Assembly: GCA_947454665.1 (NCBI GenBank)
Contig: CANGMU010000162.1
Location: 1 to 5,644, forward strand
DNA length: 5,644 nt
Origin: Pseudomonadota bacterium
GTDB lineage: Bacteria > Pseudomonadota > Gammaproteobacteria > Steroidobacterales > Steroidobacteraceae
Direction: 5' to 3'
Part shown: positions 1-4,853 of the stretch, one piece after another
How the letters are laid out: each line of letters starts with the position of its first letter
Numbering within the stretch: position 1 is the first letter of the stretch
The notes under the pieces: generated by a model
The model's database searches: none
What the model saw: only the letters and a program-made list of their open reading frames with translations
What the model was told of the DNA's origin: nothing
Made by a program: the position numbers and the translations under genes

Positions 1-986
1 GGCAGGTATGGCTGACGCATGTCACGGATGATGAGACCGGCGCCCTGAACCTTGCGCAGGACGCTGTCCGGATCCTCGAAATCCACCATCAGGAAATTCG
101 CGTCGCTCGGCCAGATCCGGATGACGCCCGCAACCTTGGACAGGCCCACGGCGAGGCGCGCCCGCTCGGCCAGCAGCGTCTTCACGCGCGCCTGCATGGC
201 CGCGATGCCCGCGGGAGCCAGCAGCGGCGCGACGGCCTCGACGGTCAGTTCCGTGATCGCGTAGGGCGGGATCACCTTGCGGGCGAGGCCGATCAGTTCC
301 GGGTCCGCGATCAGCGCGCCACAGCGCGCACCGGCCAGGCCGTGCGACTTGGACAGCGTGCGCATGACGACGAGGTTCGGATGCTGCGCAATGTCCGGCG
401 CCACGCTGGCTTCGTCCATGAACTCGGCATAGGCCTCGTCCACGACGACCATGGCCTTGTCGGCAAGGCGCGTCGCCAGATCCAGCAGTTGCGCACGCGG
501 CACGGCATTGCCCGTCGGGTTGTTCGGCGAGCAGACGAAGACCAGTTTCACGCCCGGCACGACGGCCGCGATGACGGCCTCGACGTCGAGCGCGAAGCCC
601 TGATCTGCGAGCAGCGGCACGCGCACGATGTCGGCGCCTTGAATGCCAGCGGCCACGGCATACATGCTGTAGGTCGGCGGGCAGACCAGGATCGAATCCT
701 GGCCTGCGCGGCAGAACACGCGCAGCAGCAGGTCGATGGCTTCGTCGCTGCCGCGACCCACCAGCACCTGCTTCGGGCTCACGCCGTAGCAGCGCGCCAT
801 GCCCTCGACCAGCGGCGGCGGCTGCGGTTCCGGATAGCGGTTCAGGCCCGCCTGCGAACTGTCGCCCTCGACGCGCCACGGCAGCTCGTTGGCGTGCATC
901 CGCTGCAATGAAGGCTCCCAGACCGCATGCGAATAGGCCTTGAGCGCCAGGATGTCCGGGCGCGCCAGGTCGGCAATCAGGCTCAT
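1..986 (-). CDS. hisC: Histidinol-phosphate aminotransferase HisC (C-terminus cut by window edge)
   Basis: HisC is a cytosolic PLP-dependent fold-type I aminotransferase. It converts imidazole-acetol phosphate and glutamate to histidinol phosphate and 2-oxoglutarate in histidine synthesis. Translating the minus strand from 986 gives 328 residues with the family landmarks in order: NRYPEPQ at 49-55 (substrate/N-terminal region), GRGSDEAID at 77-85, CPPTYSMY at 102-109 (ring-stacking Tyr), SPNNPTG at 153-159, DEAYAEF at 183-189 (Asp183 would pair with the PLP pyridine nitrogen) and TLSKSHGLAGAR at 210-221. Lys213 is the expected Schiff-base lysine, next to Lys214 of E. coli HisC. The frame is open at the window edge after IIRDMRQPYLP, so about 30 residues are missing, including the usual C-terminal substrate-binding Arg. 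The start is the ATG overlapping the hisD stop (ATGA), with a GGGAA Shine-Dalgarno at 997-993, six bases upstream. The product is confident; only the end is unseen. Confidence 0.95.
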   Translation of the reverse strand, partial: MSLIADLARPDILALKAYSHAVWEPSLQRMHANELPWRVEGDSSQAGLNRYPEPQPPPLVEGMARCYGVSPKQVLVGRGSDEAIDLLLRVFCRAGQDSILVCPPTYSMYAVAAGIQGADIVRVPLLADQGFALDVEAVIAAVVPGVKLVFVCSPNNPTGNAVPRAQLLDLATRLADKAMVVVDEAYAEFMDEASVAPDIAQHPNLVVMRTLSKSHGLAGARCGALIADPELIGLARKVIPPYAITELTVEAVAPLLAPAGIAAMQARVKTLLAERARLAVGLSKVAGVIRIWPSDANFLMVDFEDPDSVLRKVQGAGLIIRDMRQPYL

Positions 987-2302
987 GTCTGCTTCCCGGC
1001 CGCCAGCGCCTGCAGCCGCACGGTCACGGCATTGGCATGCGCATCCAGGCCTTCCATCTTCGCGATGATCTCGGCCACCGGACCCAGCGCGGCCAGGCCC
1101 GGCGCGGTCAGTTCCTGCACGGTGATGCGCTTCTGGAAATCCGCGACCGACAGGCCGCTGTACGCGCGCGCATAACCATAGGTCGGCAGCACGTGGTTCG
1201 TTCCCGAGCAGTAATCGCCCATGGGTTCCGGCGACCAGGGGCCGAGGAACACGGAGCCCGCATTCAACACGCCATCGAGTAGCGAACGCGGGTCCTTCGT
1301 CTGGATGATCAGGTGTTCAGGTGCGTAGACATTCGAGACAGCCATCGCCGCAGCAAGATCCGGCACGATGATCGCGCGGCAATTGCGCGTGGATTCATCG
1401 AGGATCGCGCCGCGCGAGAGCTTCGCCGCCTGCCGCGTGAGCGCCGCCGTGGCGGCCTCCGCCATCGCGGCGGAATCCGTCACCAGCACCGCCTGCGCAC
1501 GCGTGTCGTGCTCGGCTTGCGCAAGCAGGTCGGCCGCGACGAACTCGGCATCCGCTTCGGCGTCCGCGATCACCAGCACCTCCGACGGGCCCGCCGGCAT
1601 GTCGCAGGCCGCACCAGCCGGATCCGCCGCGACCAGCTGCTTGGCAGCCGTCGTCAGCGCCGTGCCCGGTCCGTAGATCTTGTCGACCTTGGGGATCGAT
1701 TCCGTGCCGTAAGCCATGGCCGCGATCGCCTGCGCGCCACCGACCTTGAACACCGTGTCGATGCCACAGAGCCGCGCCGCAACCAGCACGGCCGCATTGG
1801 CACTGCCATCGGATGTCGGCGGCGTGCAGAGCACGCGCTGCGGGCAGCCCACCAGATCCGCCGGCACGGCCAGCATGATCACCGTGGAGGGCAGGGGCGC
1901 CGAGCCCGCGGGCACATAGAGACCGACGGCCGGTATCGGGCGCAGCATGCGTTCGCAGCGCACGCCCGGCATCACTTCCAGCGACAGGGGCTGTGCAAGC
2001 TGCGCAGCGTGGAACGCACGCACATTGGCGATCGCCGTCTTCAGTGCTTCCTTCTGTTCGTCAGTGAGCATCTGCTCGGCCGCATCGAACTCTTCCGGCG
2101 TCACACGCAGGGAGGCCAGTTCCACACGGTCAAAGCGCGAAGCAAAACGTTTGAGCGCGGCATCACCGTCCGCCCGCACTTCGCGGATGATCGACTGCGC
2201 GAGCGCATCGACATCGGCACGCGAACCCAGCTTCGGCCGTTCCAGCGCCTCGATGCGCCCGTCGGCGTCCAGGTTGCTCCAATCCAGTATCTGCATGCTC
2301 AT
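983..2302 (-). CDS. hisD: Histidinol dehydrogenase HisD
   Basis: HisD is a zinc enzyme that oxidises L-histidinol to L-histidine with two NAD+, the last two steps of the pathway. The 439-residue product is close to E. coli HisD (434) and collinear with it. Visible landmarks are GLYVPAGSAP at 127-136 (NAD contact Tyr129), VGGAQAIAA at 187-195 (Gln191), DMPAGPSEVL at 234-243 (Ser240), the zinc ligands Gln262 and His265 in AQAEHD, APEHLI at 327-332 with the catalytic Glu329-His330 pair, Asp363 (zinc) in GDYCSGTNHVLPTYGY, and Glu417/His422 near the C-terminus (His422 is a zinc ligand). One oddity is that the usual GPGN motif reads GPGT here (Thr214). The chosen ATG lies two bases after the hisG stop. 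An in-frame ATG at 2296 is a close alternative. The same frame stays open upstream to 2401, but that stretch lies inside hisG and is not homologous. The stop overlaps the hisC start. Confidence 0.96.
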   Translation of the reverse strand: MSMQILDWSNLDADGRIEALERPKLGSRADVDALAQSIIREVRADGDAALKRFASRFDRVELASLRVTPEEFDAAEQMLTDEQKEALKTAIANVRAFHAAQLAQPLSLEVMPGVRCERMLRPIPAVGLYVPAGSAPLPSTVIMLAVPADLVGCPQRVLCTPPTSDGSANAAVLVAARLCGIDTVFKVGGAQAIAAMAYGTESIPKVDKIYGPGTALTTAAKQLVAADPAGAACDMPAGPSEVLVIADAEADAEFVAADLLAQAEHDTRAQAVLVTDSAAMAEAATAALTRQAAKLSRGAILDESTRNCRAIIVPDLAAAMAVSNVYAPEHLIIQTKDPRSLLDGVLNAGSVFLGPWSPEPMGDYCSGTNHVLPTYGYARAYSGLSVADFQKRITVQELTAPGLAALGPVAEIIAKMEGLDAHANAVTVRLQALAAGKQT

Positions 2303-2304
2303 GA

Positions 2305-3207
2305 TCAGCTCAGCATCTTTTCGACGGGCAAGACGAGCAGACTGCTCGCACCCGCGGCCTTGAGGCTCTCGAGGGTTTCCCAGAACACGTTTTCGCGGCA
2401 CACGGCATGCACCGCGACCTTGTCCGGCGAACCTTCCAGCGGAATGATCGTCGGGAACTCGCTGCCCGGCAGCAGTTCACGGATGCGCGGCAGCGCCGAA
2501 CGCGGCGCATGCAGCATGATGTATTTGCTTTCCTTGACCTGCTCCACGCCGTCGATGCGCAGCAGCAGCCGTTCGATCCATTCTTCCTTGAAGGCAGAGA
2601 GCTTGACCGGCGTGCGGATCAGCACGACCTGGCTCTGCAGGATCGTCTCGACTTCGCGCAGGTGGTTGGCGGCCAGCGTCGAACCCGACGACACGAGGTC
2701 GCAGATGAAATCCGCGCGACCCAGTCGCGGCGCGATTTCCACCGCACCCGACAAGGTAACGATTTCGGCGTCGATAGAGTGTTCGGCCAGGTACCGACCC
2801 AGCACGGCCGGGTAGGTCGTCGCGATGCGCTTGCCCTGCAGCGTCTGCGGGCCCTTCCATTCAACGCCTTCCGGCACGGCGAGCGACAGGCGGCAGTAAC
2901 CGAAGTCCAGCGCACGCAGGATCTGGAACTTGGCCTCCGCGCCGCGAGCCAGCATCTCGAGACGGCGCTCTTCGAGCACGTTCAAACCGACGAGGCCGAG
3001 GTCGCAGACGTCTTCCTGAACGAGATCGGGGATGTCGTCGTCGCGCACGAAGAGCAGGTCGAGCGGCAGGTTCTCGCCATAGGCGATCAGTTGATCCTTG
3101 CCGCGCGAGATCTTCAAACCGCAACGGGCGAGGATGTCGAGGGAATGGTCGGTGAGGCGGCCGGACTTCTGGACGGCGAGCTTCAGGCGGTTCTGCCTGT
3201 TATCCAT
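2305..3207 (-). CDS. hisG: ATP phosphoribosyltransferase HisG, long form
   Basis: HisG catalyses the first step of histidine synthesis, joining ATP and PRPP to give phosphoribosyl-ATP. It is normally feedback-inhibited by histidine. The 300-residue product has the length of the hexameric long-form enzyme (E. coli, 299) and aligns nearly throughout. LKLAVQKSGRL is at 8-18, VRDDDIPDLV at 54-63, the interdomain segment with DFGYCRLSLAVP at 101-112, GKRIATTYP at 125-133, and the PRPP-binding loop within 154-178 (EIAPRLGRAD, then DLVSSGSTL). A C-terminal regulatory domain of about 225-300 includes KESKYIMLHAP, FPTIIPLEG and the terminal LVLPVEKML. Because the regulatory domain is present, no HisZ partner is expected. 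The start at 3207 is supported by GGGAG at 3220-3216 and by alignment with E. coli HisG. The open frame extends to 3276, but the extra residues look unrelated to the family. It overlaps the upstream regulator gene by eight bases. Confidence 0.97.
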   Translation of the reverse strand: MDNRQNRLKLAVQKSGRLTDHSLDILARCGLKISRGKDQLIAYGENLPLDLLFVRDDDIPDLVQEDVCDLGLVGLNVLEERRLEMLARGAEAKFQILRALDFGYCRLSLAVPEGVEWKGPQTLQGKRIATTYPAVLGRYLAEHSIDAEIVTLSGAVEIAPRLGRADFICDLVSSGSTLAANHLREVETILQSQVVLIRTPVKLSAFKEEWIERLLLRIDGVEQVKESKYIMLHAPRSALPRIRELLPGSEFPTIIPLEGSPDKVAVHAVCRENVFWETLESLKAAGASSLLVLPVEKMLS

Positions 3208-3517
3208 TGCGAGGACTCCCAAGTCGGTCGATAGCCAGGGCATAGCCCCCGTTGCCATCGGCCATGTAACGGGCAACGCGCCCGATGGTGGTGAGGCTGA
3301 CTCCGGTCAGCCGATGGATCTCCCGATAGGGAAGATCCTGCTGCAAGGCTTCGACGACGGCCCAACGATCGGCCATCGCCTGCAATTCGGCCGGCGTGCA
3401 CAGGTCCTTGAGGAAGGCGCGGCATTCCTCAGGCGTGCGCATCGTCATCAGCGCGGTGATGAGGCTGCGTTCCGTCAGGGCTTCCTGACGGGGAGTGAGG
3501 CTGCGATGGGATTTCAT
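3200..3517 (-). CDS. TrpR/YerC-family DNA-binding regulator, probable repressor of the his operon
   Basis: This 105-residue protein belongs to the Trp-repressor superfamily, YerC/YecD branch. The conserved core is RTPEECRAFLKDLCTPAELQ (27-46), then an all-helical segment with AMADRWAVVEAL (47-58), and a helix-turn-helix formed by PYREIHRLTG (63-72) and VSLTTIGRVARYM (73-85). The glycine-rich tail DGNGGYALAIDRL (87-99) is typical of YerC proteins. E. coli TrpR carries the corresponding LLTPDEREAL and GAGIATITRG segments. It is the first gene of the his operon and its TAA stop lies inside the start of hisG (ATGGATAA), so the two are co-translated. A TrpR-like palindrome sits 27 bases upstream of its start. 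From memory, comparative genomics has proposed such proteins as histidine-operon repressors (called HisR) in Xanthomonadales. That role, with histidine as corepressor, is inference here. No clear Shine-Dalgarno precedes the ATG. Confidence 0.85.
   Translation of the reverse strand: MKSHRSLTPRQEALTERSLITALMTMRTPEECRAFLKDLCTPAELQAMADRWAVVEALQQDLPYREIHRLTGVSLTTIGRVARYMADGNGGYALAIDRLGSPRNG
3216..3220 (-). promoter_or_regulatory. Ribosome binding site of hisG
   Basis: GGGAG on the minus strand lies eight bases before the ATG at 3207, inside the end of the upstream regulator gene. It fixes the hisG start at 3207 rather than at the farther upstream start of the open frame. Confidence 0.7.
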
Positions 3518-3543
3518 GCGACGGCCCGGACAGTGTGTTCGAG

Positions 3544-3563
3544 TGTGCTAGCACGTTAGCACA
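3544..3563. promoter_or_regulatory. Probable TrpR/HisR-type operator (palindrome TGTGCTA-N6-TAGCACA)
   Basis: The site has two perfect seven-base inverted half-sites, TGTGCTA and TAGCACA, separated by six bases (GCACGT). Its inner 18 bases, GTGCTA-N6-TAGCAC, have the same 6-6-6 layout as the E. coli TrpR operator (GTACTA-N6-TAGTAC), differing by one base per half-site. A second, overlapping ten-base perfect palindrome, GTGCTAGCAC, occupies 3545-3554. The site is 27 bases upstream of the TrpR-family gene and would overlap the -10 region of a candidate promoter for it. It lies about 30 bases upstream of the metX promoter -35. Binding by the neighbouring regulator is inferred from family, position and symmetry. 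Confidence 0.7.
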
Positions 3564-3581
3564 AACCAGCCCTGGCTACAA
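3553..3581 (-). promoter_or_regulatory. Candidate promoter for the regulator-his operon
   Basis: On the minus strand, TTGTAG (3581-3576) is followed after 17 bases by TAACGT (3558-3553), with a TG one base before it as in extended -10 promoters. Each hexamer matches the sigma-70 consensus at only three of six positions. The main support is that the palindrome 3544-3563 would cover the -10, as expected for repression. Another start point in this region is possible. Confidence 0.35.
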
Positions 3582-3592
3582 CGCGCGATTCC

Positions 3593-3622
3593 TTGACGCC
3601 AAGTTCCTGCAAACCCTAGACT
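3593..3622 (+). promoter_or_regulatory. Sigma-70-like promoter of the metX-metB operon
   Basis: TTGACG at 3593-3598 (five of six to TTGACA) and TAGACT at 3617-3622 (four of six to TATAAT) are separated by 18 bases. The predicted transcription start, about seven bases after the -10, falls at 3629-3630. This is the first base of the riboswitch P1 helix and a strong positional coincidence. No activator or MetJ box was recognised upstream. Confidence 0.6.
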
Positions 3623-3629
3623 TTCGGCA

Positions 3630-3735
3630 CTCATCGAGACCGGCTGAGGGAAAGGCCCTTCGACGCCGGGGCAACCAACGGGATCCGCCCGCATGGTGCC
3701 AACTCCTGCGATGCCGACATGGCACGACAGATGAG
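3630..3735 (+). promoter_or_regulatory. SAM-I (S-box) riboswitch aptamer
   Basis: The aptamer binds S-adenosylmethionine and shuts off the downstream methionine genes. The conserved S-box architecture can be traced by hand. P1 is CTCATC (3630-3635) with GATGAG (3730-3735). P2 is CCGGC (3640-3644) with GCCGG (3665-3669), with an internal kink-turn-like region and an upper helix AGGG (3647-3650) with CCCT (3656-3659). The P2 loop AAAGG can form the usual pseudoknot through GG (3654-3655) with CC (3675-3676). GGCAACC at 3670-3676 is the conserved joining element. P3 is CGGG (3679-3682) with CCCG (3688-3691). The invariant GGTGCCAACTCCTGC follows at 3695-3709. P4 is TGCC (3712-3715) with GGCA (3721-3724). 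All four helices and the signature sequences are present, and metX-metB lies directly downstream. It belongs to the SAM-I class rather than SAM-II, because the P1-P4 four-way junction is complete. Confidence 0.95.
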
Positions 3736-3848
3736 CGCTCGCCGGCCATGGCCCCCGACCGGGGTCCGTGCAGCTGGCGGACCGTGATCCGTCCTTCCAG
3801 GGCGCGTTCACCGCGGGAGCCACAGGGCCGGAAGGTCGTTTCCGCAGG
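3736..3848 (+). other. metX leader / possible riboswitch expression platform
   Basis: This untranslated stretch lies between the riboswitch and the chosen metX start. It holds a six-base-pair hairpin, GGTCCG (3763-3768) with CGGACC (3778-3783). It also holds a longer possible helix in which CCTTCC (3793-3798) pairs with GGAAGG (3830-3835), extended by GG (3800-3801) with CC (3828-3829) around one bulged A. An inner CGCG/CGCG stem (3803-3806 with 3812-3815) sits within it. GGAAGG is the best Shine-Dalgarno-like sequence before the metX ATG, though its spacing of 13 bases is long. No U-tract follows any hairpin, so a classic intrinsic terminator is not seen. A GTG at 3768 opens the metX frame through this region, so part of it may be coding if the start is upstream. 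Confidence 0.45.
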
Positions 3849-4853
3849 ATGTCGTCTCCCGCTTCCGAATTCGGTCCTGACGCGCGAACCGTGCGCGAGG
3901 GATCACTGCGTTTGCCGAACCCGTTCCCGCTGCACCATGGGGGCGTGCTGGCCGGGGCCACCTTGGCCTGGCGCCTGGAAGGCCTGCCAACCGATCCGCT
4001 CTGCGTCGTGCTCGGCGGCATCAGCGCCTCGCGTCGCGTGTTCGGCGAGGAGGGCTGGTGGCGCGAAGTCGTCGGCCCTGGACTGGCGCTCGATACGGAC
4101 CGCGTCCAGGTGCTGGGCATCGACTACCTCGGCGGCAGTGGCCGCTCGACGCGTCCGGAGCCCGGCCAACCCTTTCCCGCGCTGTCGAGCCACGACCAGG
4201 CGGCTGCCTTGTGCGCGCTGCTGGACGAGCTCGGTATCGCCTGTGTGCAGGCGATCCTCGGCGCCTCGTATGGCGGCATGGTTGCACTGGCCTTCGCGGA
4301 ACGCTTTGCGGATCGTGTCGCGCGCATCGGCGTAATCAGCGCGGCAGACATGCCGCACCCGATGGCCACCGCCTGGCGCAGCGTCCAGCGCGGCATCCTG
4401 CGCATGGGACTGGCCAATGGCTGTGCGCGCGAAGGCATCGTGCTGGCGCGTGCGCTGGCCATGTCGACCTATCGCAGCGCCGAGGAATTCGCCGAGCGCT
4501 TCCGCGCCGAGCCGCGTTTCGAGGACGGCTCGCATCCGGTGTTCCCGGTCGAGGACTACCTGCTGTCGCGGGGCAGGGCCTACGCGGACAGTTATCTGCC
4601 CGAGTCCTTCCTCTGCCTGTCCGAATCCATCGACCTGCATCGCGTGGATGCCACGCGCATCGACGTGCCGGTCGAACTCGTCGCCGTGCGCGAGGACCAG
4701 CTTGTGCCCCTGGCGGACATCGAAGCCCTTGCCGAGCGCCTGCCGCAGGCACGGCTGCACACCATTTCGTCGCTGTACGGTCATGACGCCTTCCTGAAGG
4801 AACCGGACCAGCTGCGCCCGATCATCGAATCCCTGTTCCGGAGAAGCCCGTGA
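3849..4853 (+). CDS. metX: Homoserine O-acyltransferase MetX (acetyl or succinyl), alpha/beta-hydrolase fold
   Basis: MetX activates homoserine by acylating its hydroxyl from acetyl- or succinyl-CoA, the committed step of methionine synthesis. The 334-residue product has the family layout. VVLGGISASRRV at 53-64 is the oxyanion-hole region, and IDYLGGSGRST at 91-101 follows it. The nucleophile elbow GASYGGMVAL is at 138-147 with Ser140, and a variable lid spans about 165-265. The acid/base pair is Asp283 in REDQLVP and His312 in YGHDAF. It is shorter than many MetX proteins (about 370 residues). The acyl donor cannot be read with confidence. The neighbouring metB, whose E. coli homologue uses O-succinylhomoserine, leans toward succinyl. 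The start is uncertain: ATG 3849 has AGG touching it and GGAAGG 13 bases upstream, while GTG 3768 and GTG 3891 are in-frame alternatives. The SAM-I riboswitch upstream supports a methionine role over a general hydrolase. Confidence 0.87.
   Translation: MSSPASEFGPDARTVREGSLRLPNPFPLHHGGVLAGATLAWRLEGLPTDPLCVVLGGISASRRVFGEEGWWREVVGPGLALDTDRVQVLGIDYLGGSGRSTRPEPGQPFPALSSHDQAAALCALLDELGIACVQAILGASYGGMVALAFAERFADRVARIGVISAADMPHPMATAWRSVQRGILRMGLANGCAREGIVLARALAMSTYRSAEEFAERFRAEPRFEDGSHPVFPVEDYLLSRGRAYADSYLPESFLCLSESIDLHRVDATRIDVPVELVAVREDQLVPLADIEALAERLPQARLHTISSLYGHDAFLKEPDQLRPIIESLFRRSP
4840..4843 (+). promoter_or_regulatory. Ribosome binding site of metB
   Basis: GGAG lies six bases before the GTG at 4850, inside the last codons of metX. 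It supports the GTG start and translational coupling. No in-frame ATG occurs until codon 79, which lies within the conserved SGMSAI motif. Confidence 0.7.

Noticed and set aside
22..879. 285-codon open frame on the minus strand
   Set aside because: It is in a shifted frame inside hisC, which has all its catalytic motifs in the other frame. Its composition is almost entirely Arg, Ala and Gly.
1313..2815. 500-codon open frame on the plus strand
   Set aside because: It runs antisense across hisD and hisG, is extremely Arg/His-rich, has no recognisable domain, and is the usual shadow of GC-rich coding on the opposite strand.
3733..3753. Perfect palindromes GAGCGCTC and GGCCATGGCC just after the riboswitch, considered as protein-binding sites
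   Set aside because: They are short GC-rich palindromes expected by chance here, and they match no known regulator site I can name.
3763..3783. Hairpin GGTCCG/CGGACC as an intrinsic terminator for the riboswitch
   Set aside because: It has a six-base-pair stem but no following T-tract, and nothing shows that it is exclusive with P1. It is kept only as a leader hairpin.
3535..4335. 266-codon plus-strand frame crossing the riboswitch
   Set aside because: It overlaps the promoter, the SAM-I aptamer and metX in a different frame. It shows no family motif.
3903..4784. 293-codon minus-strand frame opposite metX
   Set aside because: It is antisense to a gene with an intact Ser-Asp-His triad and has the skewed composition of a shadow frame.
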